DNA from: Chryseobacterium sp. ZHDP1 | Lineage (GTDB): Bacteria; Bacteroidota; Bacteroidia; Flavobacteriales; Weeksellaceae | Assembly (NCBI RefSeq): GCF_018603435.1 | Contig: NZ_CP075682.1 | Location: 1,550,001 to 1,614,000, forward strand | Length of the DNA: 64,000 nt | Reading direction: 5' to 3' | Shown here: positions 17,515 through 26,180 of the stretch, piece by piece | Numbering within the stretch: the stretch's first letter is position 1 | How the letters are laid out: every line of letters starts with the position of its first letter | Position numbers and translations under genes: made by a program | The notes under the pieces: model-generated | What the model was told of the DNA's origin: nothing | The model's input: the letters and a program-made list of their open reading frames with translations, nothing else | The model's database searches: none

Positions 17515-17866
17515 TAAACGCAAAGGTTCGCAAGGTTTTGTTTTACATTGTAGTGGGTATTTTTGTTCGCAAGGGTGCTTCAATCAGCAAATGATAGCAA
17601 CTTAGATTATTCGGCTCTTTGATTTTAGGAGAAATTTATTTTTATTGATTTTAACGCGATGTTCGCCAGGTTTTGTTTTGCATTGTAGTGGGTATTCTTG
17701 TTCGCAACGGCGCTTCACTCAGCAAATGATAGCAACTTAGATTATTTGGTTCTTTAATTTTAGGAGAAATCTATTTTTATTGATTCTAACGCTATGTTCG
17801 CTAGGTTTTGTTTTACATTGTAGTGGGTATCTTTGTTCGCAACGGCGCTTCACTCAGCAAATGATA
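17515..17866. repeat. 135-bp tandem repeat, about 2.6 copies
   Basis: The landmark GGTTTTGTTTT occurs at 17534, 17669 and 17804, exactly 135 bases apart. Each unit reads as ACGC...GTTCGC, GGTTTTGTTTTACATTGTAG, TGGGTAT, TTGTTCGCAA, TTCA-TCAGCAAATGATA and TTTTAGGAGAAAT. The copies differ by scattered single bases. The module GTTCGCAA...CAGCAAATGATAG is shared with the 10.5-11.4 kb block and the 32.9 kb spacer, so this is a local amplification of a dispersed element. Confidence 0.9.
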
Positions 17867-17930
17867 CAGGGATTTCTGAATTGGAGATAATTTCTATTCT
17901 ATTTTTCTGATGCTGAAAAAAATGACTGAA

Positions 17931-18040
17931 ATCCTAGCCGTGATTGAAGCATTTGTCTGAGCTCATTTTCTGGGTTTCGGCGCGGCTCCGCCGCGCCGAA
18001 ACCCAGAAAATAGCGAGTGCAGAAAGCGCGAAAAAGCTCC
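17931..18040 (+). ncRNA. Candidate structured RNA/hairpin element, copy 1
   Basis: A perfect 22-bp stem (17965-17986 with 17990-18011) closes a 3-base loop and is G+C-rich in its upper half, unlike its surroundings. The flanks ATCCTAGCCG-GATTGA, TGTCTGAGCTC and AGCGAGT...GAAAGCGCGAAA-AGCTCC recur around a different but equally perfect stem at 49263-49378. GAGCT before the stem can also pair with AGCTC after it, giving an outer helix. The strand of any transcript is not proven; the + strand is given because it reads with the same order in both copies. Confidence 0.6.
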
Positions 18041-18049
18041 AAAAAACAA

Positions 18050-18075
18050 AAAACCGCTCACTGCTGAACGGTTTT
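18050..18075 (-). terminator. Terminator after the second M13 peptidase gene
   Basis: On the minus strand AAAACCG (18075-18069) pairs with CGGTTTT (18056-18050), loop of 12 bases, followed by TTTG-T-rich sequence. It is 22 bases beyond the stop at 18097. Confidence 0.6.
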
Positions 18076-18096
18076 GGTTATATTTAAAAATTGTGA

Positions 18097-20124
18097 TTAC
18101 CAGATTTTAATTCTTTCTGCCGGTTTTTTGTACAATTTGTCTCCTTCTTTCACATCAAACGCTTTATAGAAAGCATCAACATTGGTTAAAGGACCGAAAC
18201 TTCTGAAATATCCCGGAGAATGCGGATCTGTTTTTACCTGATTGATCATGTATTTTTCGCTGGATAATGTTCTCCAGACTGTTGCCCAGCTCAGGAAGAA
18301 TCTCTGATCCTGCGTGTAACCGCTGATAACTCCCGGATTTCCTTTGTCTTTCAGATACATCTGAAGAGCGTCGTAAGCGATGTTTACTCCTCCTAAATCT
18401 GCAATATTTTCTCCGTTGGTAAAGGTTCCGTTCACAAACGTTCCTTTTACAGGCTCGTATTTATCGTATTGCGCTGCAAGAGCTTTTGTTGCTTTTTCGA
18501 AGTTGGCTTTATCTTCAGGAGTCCACCAGTCTACCAAGTTTCCGTCTGCATCGAACTGTGCACCGGAATCATCAAATCCGTGGCTCATTTCGTGACCGAT
18601 AACCGCACCGATTCCTCCGAAATTCACGGCAGCATCTGCTTTAGGATTGAAGAAAGGCGGCTGTAGGATTGCAGCAGGGAAAACGATTTCGTTGTTTACC
18701 GGGTTGTAGTAAGCATTTACAGTCTGCGGCGTCATTCCCCATTCTGTTTTATCTACCGGTTTTCCGATTTTAGCTAAATCTTTGTTATACTGCCATTCTG
18801 CTATATTCTGAAGATTAGCATATAGATTTCCACCTTTTGATTCCGGCGTGATGGTTAATTTGGAATAATCTTTCCATTTGTCCGGATACGCAACTTTTAC
18901 CGTGAACTTATTCAGCTTTTCCATTGCCTTTTCCTTCGTTGTAGAAGACATCCACGTTAATCCGTTGATGTGAACCGCGAAGCTTTTCTTTAAGTAATCG
19001 ATCAGTTCAACCATCTGCGCTTTCGCTTCTGCAGGGAAATATTTTTCCACGTATAATTTACCGAAAGCTTCTCCTAAAGATCCGTTAATTAATTCGTAAC
19101 CTCTCTTATTTAAAGCTCTCTGCTCCTTCTGTCCTCTTAAATATTTGCCATAGAAAGCGAATCTCATATCACCTAATTTTTCGCTTAGGTAAGCCGCGCT
19201 TCCGTGGATCATGTGGAATTTAAGATAATCTTTGATAACAGGAAGATTCTGTGTATTGATGAATTTATCTAAATTCTTGTAATATCCTAATTCTCCGATA
19301 ATTACTTTATCTGTATTTACGCCAACTGCTTTAAGATAAGCCGGAAGGTCTACATTTTTTACCAAAGCTGAAAGCTGAGCCATTGTTTGCGGATTGTACT
19401 GTAGCGTATTATCACGGCTCTGCTCGTTGGTTAAATATGTTTTTGCGATGCTTTTCTCGTAATCTACGATACCTTTAGCGGCAGCATCCGCGTTTTTGTA
19501 TCCTAGTTCTTTTAACATAGAAGCAACATATTTTGTATATTCTGCTAAAGCTTCCGTGTTTTTTTCGTTTACTTTCTGATAGTAATCTCTTCCAAGACCT
19601 AAAGATGCGTCACCAAGATAAACAACGTTCATTTTAGAGTCTTTAAGATCTGCATCTACTCCCCATCCATAGAAGTTGTTTTCTCCTTCTTTGGTTACAG
19701 AGATTAAATATTTCTGAAGATCTCCAACGGATTTAATGGCATCAATTTTATTAAGATTTGCCTGAATCGGTTTGATGCCGTCTGCATTTCTTTTTGCCAT
19801 GTTCATGTACGTTGCGTACAGGTCCTGAATTTTCTTGCCTTCTGTTCCGTCAGCAAATTTATCTTTCAGAAGAGAATTCAGAATCGTCATGGAGTTGTTA
19901 TCTGTATCTTCAGCCAGTTTGTTGAAACTTCCCCAAGTTGGTTTATCGGAAGGAATTTTGGCAGTTTTCATCCATGTTCCACTTACATAGTTATAAAAAT
20001 CATCTTGAGGACGTACTGATTTATCCATCAAGCTAAGGTCTAGACCTTTATCTGTCGCCTGAGCGTTCACGGTCTGTGAACAAATTCCTCCTAATAAAAG
20101 CAGAGAAAGCGTTAATTTTTTCAT
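18097..20124 (-). CDS. M13 family zinc metallopeptidase, secreted form
   Basis: This 675-residue neprilysin/PepO-type endopeptidase has a cleavable signal ending at VNAQ (residue 21) instead of a lipobox. The catalytic zinc motif is VIGHEMSHGFDDSG and the third ligand lies in ENIADLGG. The C terminus YKKPAERIKIW matches its paralogue at 15214-17313; long blocks are identical (for example KIQDLYATYMNMAKRNADG against KIQNLYASFMDTAKRNAEG). The duplication probably gave one membrane-anchored and one free enzyme. TAAATTTG on the minus strand at 20192-20185 fits a Bacteroidota -7 element about 60 bases upstream of the start. Confidence 0.93.
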   Translation of the reverse strand: MKKLTLSLLLLGGICSQTVNAQATDKGLDLSLMDKSVRPQDDFYNYVSGTWMKTAKIPSDKPTWGSFNKLAEDTDNNSMTILNSLLKDKFADGTEGKKIQDLYATYMNMAKRNADGIKPIQANLNKIDAIKSVGDLQKYLISVTKEGENNFYGWGVDADLKDSKMNVVYLGDASLGLGRDYYQKVNEKNTEALAEYTKYVASMLKELGYKNADAAAKGIVDYEKSIAKTYLTNEQSRDNTLQYNPQTMAQLSALVKNVDLPAYLKAVGVNTDKVIIGELGYYKNLDKFINTQNLPVIKDYLKFHMIHGSAAYLSEKLGDMRFAFYGKYLRGQKEQRALNKRGYELINGSLGEAFGKLYVEKYFPAEAKAQMVELIDYLKKSFAVHINGLTWMSSTTKEKAMEKLNKFTVKVAYPDKWKDYSKLTITPESKGGNLYANLQNIAEWQYNKDLAKIGKPVDKTEWGMTPQTVNAYYNPVNNEIVFPAAILQPPFFNPKADAAVNFGGIGAVIGHEMSHGFDDSGAQFDADGNLVDWWTPEDKANFEKATKALAAQYDKYEPVKGTFVNGTFTNGENIADLGGVNIAYDALQMYLKDKGNPGVISGYTQDQRFFLSWATVWRTLSSEKYMINQVKTDPHSPGYFRSFGPLTNVDAFYKAFDVKEGDKLYKKPAERIKIW

Positions 20125-20450
20125 TATAATTACAATTTTTACAATAAGTGTAACTTTTTTTTATTTCGTTACTTTTTATGAAAACAAATTTAATTAAATA
20201 TTAAGATCTGTTTATATTTTAATTTTTAATTTGAAAATCTCTTCTTATCAGTCTTTGTATTTCGAAATTAAGTGAAACGCCTTTGTGTATCTTTAGTTAG
20301 GTAATTTAATATTAAAAAACGTTGTTTACCCTTGCGATAATTTAAACGCAATGCCAGACAAGGAATTATTAAAAACTCTGTTTAAAAAATTTAAGATAAA
20401 CAAAGGCGCCTCACTTATTTTTGAAAGACAACTTTTTTACAATCCTAAAT
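20125..20450. repeat. Spacer with a long imperfect inverted repeat
   Basis: AAGTGAAACGCCTTTGTGTA plus TCT (20270-20292) is the imperfect reverse complement of AGATAAACAAAGGCGCCTCA plus CTT (20394-20416), with 101 bases between. The arms belong to the same GCGTTTCACTT family as the 10.5 kb block. A 63-codon frame inside (20351-20542) overlaps the end of the glycosyltransferase gene and looks like chance. Confidence 0.6.
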
Positions 20451-23400
20451 TTAAGACGTTGCAATTTCTTTTACATTTCCGGTACGTTTTAAGAATCCCC
20501 AGGTCTGCATTTCGCCTTTCAGTGCTTTTCGGAGACTTCTGAACAGTACAATATACATCAGCCAGCGATATCCGAAACGCTGCGGGATCACATACAGCAG
20601 GTTTACCAATTTCTCTCTCTGCATGATGAACGCAATGAAAGCCAAAGATGCATCCACCAAAAGGAAAATTAAATAGTAACTGAATATTTTTCCCCCGTTT
20701 CCGGATAATATTCCAAAAAACATAATGATATCGGCAAGCGGGGAGAAGAACGGAATAATGTACTGAAAGAGTAAAATATTCGGCATTGCCCAAAGTCCTA
20801 AACCTTTGTATTTCGGGTTAAGGAAAGTCTGTCTCTGTTTCCAGAACATTTGCATAATTCCGTACGTCCATCTGAAACGTTGTTTTAAAAACTGTTTTAC
20901 GCTTTCCGGAGCTTCTGTTACGGCAACTGCGCGGTTTTCGTTAGCAACGGTGTAACCTTCTCTTAATATTTTAACCGTAATATCACAGTCTTCGGCCAAA
21001 GTGTCGGAAGAATATCCGCCAACTTCTTCAATTACAGATTTTCTGAAAGCTCCGATAGCACCGGGAATTACAGTAATGGCATTGATATTGGCATACGCTA
21101 AACGATCAAAATTCTGACTGGTTGTATATTCAATAGACTGCCATTTTGTAAGCCAGTTTACGGTATTTCCCACTTTTACATTTCCAGCCACGGCTGCAAT
21201 TTTTTCATGTGGATCTGAGTTTAAAAATCTTGCAATTAAATATTTTACGGCATCTTTTTCCAGTTTTGTATCGGCATCTATGCAGACCACAAATTCTGCA
21301 TCGGTTTGGGAGATTCCGAAGTTCAGGGCAGTTGCTTTTCCGCCGTTGGTTTTGCTGAAAATTTTCAGTTTCGGATGTTCAGAAAAGGTTTCTTTTGCTT
21401 TTTCGTAGGTTGAATCTTTACTTCCGTCGTCTACCAGAATAATATTGAAATTGGGATAGGTCTGTTTTAACAGATTGTTTAATGATGACACAATGTTGAC
21501 TTCTTCATTGTACGCAGGAACAATAATTGAAACCTTCGGGTAAGATTCCAAAACAGGAAATTCTCCCGATTTTTTCTCTTTTCGACGTTCTTTAAACGCC
21601 CAGAATAACATAATAAATAATCTGATGAGTCCTAATGCGATAAAAATGGTAAACAAGGCTACTAAAAAATGACTGATTCCGTAAATAATGGTTGCCAAAA
21701 GAAGATTAAGCTGCATTACGTAATAGGCTCTTGTTTTTGGAACAGAAGGCATAAGTTCTGCTTTGTTTTTATGCAGAATACTGGCAAGATTGGTGAAATG
21801 ATAGCCTTGTTTCTGTAAAGTCGGGATTAAAACTTTCAAAGCTTTTACGGTTTCTTCACGGGTTTCACCTCCTGCATCGTGAAGGAGTATGATGTTTCCG
21901 CGTTCGGCTTTTACACCTGCTAAAACACGTTTTACAATTTCATCGGCCTTTATTCCCGGCTGCCAGTCTTCGGGATCGATGTTTTCTCCAATATCAAGGT
22001 AATTCTGTTGTCTTGCCAATGCAACAGGTATAATTTCTTCGGAAGTTGTAGGCTCAGAGTCCGCATTGTAAGGTGCTCTGAAAAGAATGGTACTGTGTCC
22101 TGTGATACATTCGATGAGCAGTCTGGTGAGTTTCATTTCCAGCAGGGCTCTTTGGGGACTTACTTTAGCCACATTTTCATGGGTAAAGGTATGGTTTCCG
22201 ATTTCATGTCCTTCTCTGTAAATTCTTTTAACCAAAGGAAGGTTTTTTTCTGCATTTAATCCTACCAAAAAGAAGGCGGCCGGAACGTGGTATTTTGACA
22301 ATACGTCTAAAACCTGCGGAGTGTAGGTTTCATCAGGACCGTCATCAAAAGTTAATACCAGTTCCTTCTGTGGAGCTTCTCCATATTTTTTAACTTCGTA
22401 AGAACTGGGATAGGTTATATAATTTTCATCGGTGATGATTTTTTCTTTGGGATCAATCTCAAGGGCAATTTTTCCGTCGTGAGGCGTATTCAGAACGTCC
22501 AAAACTTCGCCGTCACCAATGTAATCGACCATGGTCTGACCTTTTACATTTTCAAGACTTTTTAAATTTAATTTTGATAAACCTGCAAACGTAAGATCTC
22601 TATCGTAAAAGTTCCAGATGCGGCTGTCTTCACTTCCCAGTCTCCAGAGCGCTGTTCCGGCAAGAGGATATTCGGCAGAGAAACGCATCGTATTAAAAAT
22701 AGAAGCAGCATCGTTAAAAAATACGGTATGTGTATTGTTTTTTGAATCTGTATAGGAATAATTTAAGTTAAAGGTATTGTCGTCGAAATTAATGCTCGCT
22801 TTACTTGCACTCGATTTGGTAATTGCCTGCATATACGTTACGGAAACATTCTGCTCCTTGTCTGTACTCCAGTCGTAGCCATAAGCTCCCAATCCTAAAA
22901 TAATTTTATTCGGTGAAGTTTTTGCCAGAATTTTTCCGGTTTGTGCTTCGATCCATTTCTGAGAAGAAACAGGTCCCGCGTCACTATCCAGTGCATATTC
23001 ATCATACGCCATTAATACAAAATAATCTACGTAAGGATTCAGTCTCTGGATATTGTAATCGTTATTATCCGTCATGATATCCATGGAAACCAATAATTTA
23101 TTCTGCTTAAATGTTTCGGAAAGCTCTTTCATAAAAGCGATCAGGTTTTCATCAGAATCCAGATTCATATCTTCAAAGTCGATATTGATTCCTTTGAAAT
23201 TGAGTTTCTGGCATTGAAGCGTTAATTTCTGAATAAGCTGGGTTCTTTTTTTTGGATCTTTCAACACTTTCCCCAGTCCTTCAGAATGGAATTCCTGTTC
23301 AAAATTATTACTGAGAATCGGCATTGCCGCAACTCCTGTTCTTTTAATAACTTTATAACCGGCAGGATCTACATTGGTTTTAAGATCCCCGGTTTTCGGA

Positions 23401-23849
23401 TCAAGGAAAAACCATTCCGGAAAAACAAGATTGATGTGTCTGATATTTCTTTTTAAAGACATTAAAGACTGCGGATCCCATGCCACATAAAATGCAGAAC
23501 GTATTCCGTCCGGAAACTGCGCCCAGTTTCTGTTTTGGTTTTTAAGTCTTTCGGCTCTTGCTTTTTCAATTTTAGCAAGGTTGGTGTGCATTGTTTTTTC
23601 GGAAATGAAACTTCGGAATCCTTTATATTCTTTAGAAATTTTGTTCTCCTGAAGATAAGGTCTGTTTGCTGTTATAACCGCTTTGTAATCTTCTTTAAAG
23701 GGAATTTTGGGACTTCTGTCCAATTTCATCATAAGACCTAATGCCAGAAAAAGAAGGATGGCTACGAAGATAAAAATCCGGCTTCCCCACTGAACGTTTC
23801 TCCAGCGTTTTTTACTGTCGGTCTGAAAAATCTGCTTTGAGTTTTCCAC
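20451..23849 (-). CDS. Three-part membrane enzyme: GH18-like, NodB polysaccharide deacetylase, and processive GT2 glycosyltransferase
   Basis: This 1132-residue protein has an N-terminal membrane segment (about 25-42), then a GH18-like barrel (about 100-430) with the motif FKGINIDFEDM (catalytic Glu kept; the first acidic residue of DxxDxDxE is Lys and the second Asn). A NodB domain follows (about 490-690): TFDDGPDE, HTFTHE, FRAPY, DWQPG, ILLHDAGG. Then come a membrane segment and a GT2 domain (about 765-1000) with VPAYNEE, VDDGSKDS, CIDADTK, AEDCD and the processive QRFRW, and several C-terminal membrane helices. It probably makes, deacetylates and trims a beta-linked GlcNAc-type polymer, joining roles that PgaB and PgaC share in other bacteria. 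It is transcribed alone. Confidence 0.88.
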   Translation of the reverse strand: MENSKQIFQTDSKKRWRNVQWGSRIFIFVAILLFLALGLMMKLDRSPKIPFKEDYKAVITANRPYLQENKISKEYKGFRSFISEKTMHTNLAKIEKARAERLKNQNRNWAQFPDGIRSAFYVAWDPQSLMSLKRNIRHINLVFPEWFFLDPKTGDLKTNVDPAGYKVIKRTGVAAMPILSNNFEQEFHSEGLGKVLKDPKKRTQLIQKLTLQCQKLNFKGINIDFEDMNLDSDENLIAFMKELSETFKQNKLLVSMDIMTDNNDYNIQRLNPYVDYFVLMAYDEYALDSDAGPVSSQKWIEAQTGKILAKTSPNKIILGLGAYGYDWSTDKEQNVSVTYMQAITKSSASKASINFDDNTFNLNYSYTDSKNNTHTVFFNDAASIFNTMRFSAEYPLAGTALWRLGSEDSRIWNFYDRDLTFAGLSKLNLKSLENVKGQTMVDYIGDGEVLDVLNTPHDGKIALEIDPKEKIITDENYITYPSSYEVKKYGEAPQKELVLTFDDGPDETYTPQVLDVLSKYHVPAAFFLVGLNAEKNLPLVKRIYREGHEIGNHTFTHENVAKVSPQRALLEMKLTRLLIECITGHSTILFRAPYNADSEPTTSEEIIPVALARQQNYLDIGENIDPEDWQPGIKADEIVKRVLAGVKAERGNIILLHDAGGETREETVKALKVLIPTLQKQGYHFTNLASILHKNKAELMPSVPKTRAYYVMQLNLLLATIIYGISHFLVALFTIFIALGLIRLFIMLFWAFKERRKEKKSGEFPVLESYPKVSIIVPAYNEEVNIVSSLNNLLKQTYPNFNIILVDDGSKDSTYEKAKETFSEHPKLKIFSKTNGGKATALNFGISQTDAEFVVCIDADTKLEKDAVKYLIARFLNSDPHEKIAAVAGNVKVGNTVNWLTKWQSIEYTTSQNFDRLAYANINAITVIPGAIGAFRKSVIEEVGGYSSDTLAEDCDITVKILREGYTVANENRAVAVTEAPESVKQFLKQRFRWTYGIMQMFWKQRQTFLNPKYKGLGLWAMPNILLFQYIIPFFSPLADIIMFFGILSGNGGKIFSYYLIFLLVDASLAFIAFIMQREKLVNLLYVIPQRFGYRWLMYIVLFRSLRKALKGEMQTWGFLKRTGNVKEIATS

Positions 23850-23933
23850 GATTTTGATATTTTTCTCACTAACGTCAAAAACCGTGAAAAACCTATACAG
23901 AATTAATTAAAAAAAAATTAAAAATTTATAAGA

Positions 23934-25187
23934 TTACTGATTGTTTACCAGGACAGCCACCAAATCCTGAATAACTTTCTGCGATACAAAGTGCATGAAA
24001 TCCTGTCTTTCCAGATGTGGCATATATAATCTTGAAGTCACTTCCTTATCGTGGATTCTTATGGTGTAAAAAACAGTTCCGACCTTTTTTCCGTCCTCCC
24101 CTTTTCCGGGACCTGCAACTCCGGTTGTAGACAAAGAAATATCGGTATGAAATAATTGCTGACAGCCTTCTGCCATTTCTGCCGCAACCTGCTCGCTCAC
24201 AACAGTAAATTCTTCTACGGTTTCTTTTTTTACTTTTAGAATATCGGTCTTTTTTTCTGTAGCATAAGAAATAATTCCGCCAAGGAAATATTTTGAACTT
24301 CCTGAAACAGAAGTAATCATTTTTGCGAGTTCGCCTCCGGTACAGCTTTCGGCAGTAGAAAGTGTCAGCTTTTTCTCTGTTAAAATATCGGCAAGGATTT
24401 TTTCTATTCTATCCTGCGAAGTGGCGATTACATGATCTTTCACTAAAGGAAGGAGTTTCTTAATTTCTTCCTCAAGTTGCTGTTTCAAAATGTTTTCATC
24501 TTCTCCGCTTGCAGTCAGCCTCAGCTTTACACGGGTTCCTACAGGAAGATAGGATAAAGAAAGATTTTCCGGCAAGGCAAGCTCCCAGTTTTCAATTGTA
24601 TCTGCAAGAACACTTTCCGGAATTCCGACTACGGAAACAATTCTCGTGGAAAGATAATGCAGACTGAATTTATCTTTTAAATAAGGAACAATCTGATCTT
24701 TAATTAAAGGTTTTACTTCATAAGGAACTCCGGGAAGACTGAAAAGGAGTTTTCCGTTTTCTTCCATCATCATGCAGGGTGCAGTTCCGAAATGGTTCTG
24801 AAATACTTTGGACTTCGTAGGGACAAAAGCCTGTTCGCGGTTTCTTTCAAGAATTTCTGTTCTTCCCCTCTTTTCCATGTACGCTTTAAGATGGGCAAAA
24901 GTTTCTTCGTCTAAAGCAATTTCGTCATTGAAAAATTCGGCAATGGCTTTTTTGGTTTTATCGTCTCTTGTAGGACCTAAACCTCCGGTTGTAATGATGA
25001 TATCTCCCAGTTCAAAAGCAGATGTTATGGTCTTTTTAATTATTTCAATCTGGTCTGAGATGGTAAAAATCTGTACCACTTTTATCCCAATATTTTTCAG
25101 TTCAGCAGCAATAAAGTTAGAATTGGTATCTACGGTACTTCCTGAAAGGATTTCGTCACCAATGGTGATCAGAACGGCATTTTTCAT
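23934..25187 (-). CDS. cinA: CinA-like nicotinamide-nucleotide amidohydrolase
   Basis: This 417-residue protein starts at MKNAVLITIGDEILSGSTVD (25187); an in-frame Met 37 codons upstream is less likely. The N-terminal MoCF-type domain holds TTGGLGPTRDD and the substrate stretch LPGVPYEVK. The C-terminal CinA domain holds STAESCTGGELAKMI, GGIISYA and STTGVAGPGKGEDGKKVG, the deamidase site. The family converts NMN to nicotinic acid mononucleotide and/or hydrolyses ADP-ribose-type pyrophosphates in pyridine-nucleotide recycling. It is divergent from the gene at 25300. Confidence 0.92.
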   Translation of the reverse strand: MKNAVLITIGDEILSGSTVDTNSNFIAAELKNIGIKVVQIFTISDQIEIIKKTITSAFELGDIIITTGGLGPTRDDKTKKAIAEFFNDEIALDEETFAHLKAYMEKRGRTEILERNREQAFVPTKSKVFQNHFGTAPCMMMEENGKLLFSLPGVPYEVKPLIKDQIVPYLKDKFSLHYLSTRIVSVVGIPESVLADTIENWELALPENLSLSYLPVGTRVKLRLTASGEDENILKQQLEEEIKKLLPLVKDHVIATSQDRIEKILADILTEKKLTLSTAESCTGGELAKMITSVSGSSKYFLGGIISYATEKKTDILKVKKETVEEFTVVSEQVAAEMAEGCQQLFHTDISLSTTGVAGPGKGEDGKKVGTVFYTIRIHDKEVTSRLYMPHLERQDFMHFVSQKVIQDLVAVLVNNQ

Positions 25188-25299
25188 ATAATTTGGTCGA
25201 AAAAATTTTCTGTACAAATGACGGAAATTTCCCTGTGACGGGCAATATAAATTGATTTTTTCTATTTTTGGATAAAATTGTTTAAAACTATCATTCAAT

Positions 25300-25776
25300 A
25301 TGTCTAAATATGATGATGCTTCATGGCATTACGGCAGCGATTTTCCTGAAGAACTTCCAATAAAAAACGGAGCAACCCACACCGGAATGTTTCTGAACTG
25401 GTGTATTAATAACGATTTCATCTCGGAAGAATTTAAAGAAGATCATGAAGAAGAAATTCAAAGCTTAAAAAGAAGAAAAATTACCGGCGCTGAATTCATC
25501 ATGGATTTCATGGACGGAAAGTTTTCTGAATATGACCTCAATGATACCGGTAATGCATTTGCTGAAGATTACTATAAAGACGACACGGATTTCGGAAACC
25601 GGTTCAGCTCTTTTGCAGACGATTATGTAAATCTGTTTGATACAAAAGCGGAAGAGAATGATTACGAATACGAAACCTTTTATCACATCGAAGATACGTA
25701 CGAAAATTATGATCTGATGAAACAGGTTATCGATTATCGTTTTGAAGAGTGGAAAGAATACAAAGGATTGGTTTAA
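25300..25776 (+). CDS. Acidic conserved protein of unknown function
   Basis: This 158-residue protein is strongly acidic and aromatic, starting MSKYDDASWHYGSDFPEELP followed by THTGMFLNWCINNDFIS. That opening recalls a conserved family of short cytoplasmic proteins found in several phyla, with no known role. No signal peptide or membrane segment is seen. TATTTTTG at 25263-25270 could be its -7 promoter element. It stands alone between cinA and a repeat-rich gap. Confidence 0.65.
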   Translation: MSKYDDASWHYGSDFPEELPIKNGATHTGMFLNWCINNDFISEEFKEDHEEEIQSLKRRKITGAEFIMDFMDGKFSEYDLNDTGNAFAEDYYKDDTDFGNRFSSFADDYVNLFDTKAEENDYEYETFYHIEDTYENYDLMKQVIDYRFEEWKEYKGLV

Positions 25777-26180
25777 AATAAATATCAGTAAACTTGTCTA
25801 AACTTTTTTAACTCAAAAGATTTTAACAATTTAGTTTCTTAAGTTGAATAATTAAGTGAAAAAAGGGCACATAAGTTTAAAAAAATCAAAGATTTTGTCT
25901 CTTTGCAGACTTTTGAAATATTTTAAATTTAAATAAATCAAATAAGTCCTTTGTGTACCTTTTGCGGGTAAATTTAAAATGATTATCCGTTATTGATCAT
26001 AATGCTTAATTTTCACGCAAAGAATCGCTAAGATTCTTTTATACACCAACTGTTTTTAAGTTCGCAAAGGTGCTTCGACAAGCTCAGCATAAACTACTCA
26101 CTCAGCGAAGAACTCAAAGGTTTTCTAATGATGACAAATTACGGACAATCATTAAATTTAAAATGAGTTTAAACTTAGTT
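25777..26180. repeat. Repeat-rich gap: AT-rich dispersed element plus HTH-side module
   Basis: About 25808-25980 is one copy of a dispersed AT-rich element also at about 40849-41020 (shared: TTTAGTTTCTTAAGTT, CACATAAGTT, AAAAATCAAAGATTTT, TCTCTTT, and GGTAAATTTAAA). It continues with ACGCAAAGAATCGCTAAGAT (26014), AAGTTCGCAAAGGTGCTTCG (26058) and one arm of the CTTCGACAAGCTCAGCAT element (26071-26088), then CACTCAGCGAAG. No gene is supported. Confidence 0.7.

Noticed and set aside
17931..18040. Plain rho-independent terminator
   Set aside because: The stem is followed by AGCGAGT rather than a T-run, and conserved boxes outside the stem recur at 49263-49378; a separate ordinary terminator follows at 18050-18075.
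20351..20542. 63-residue frame on the + strand
   Set aside because: It starts inside an inverted repeat and overlaps the 3' end of the glycosyltransferase gene on the other strand; no protein-like features.
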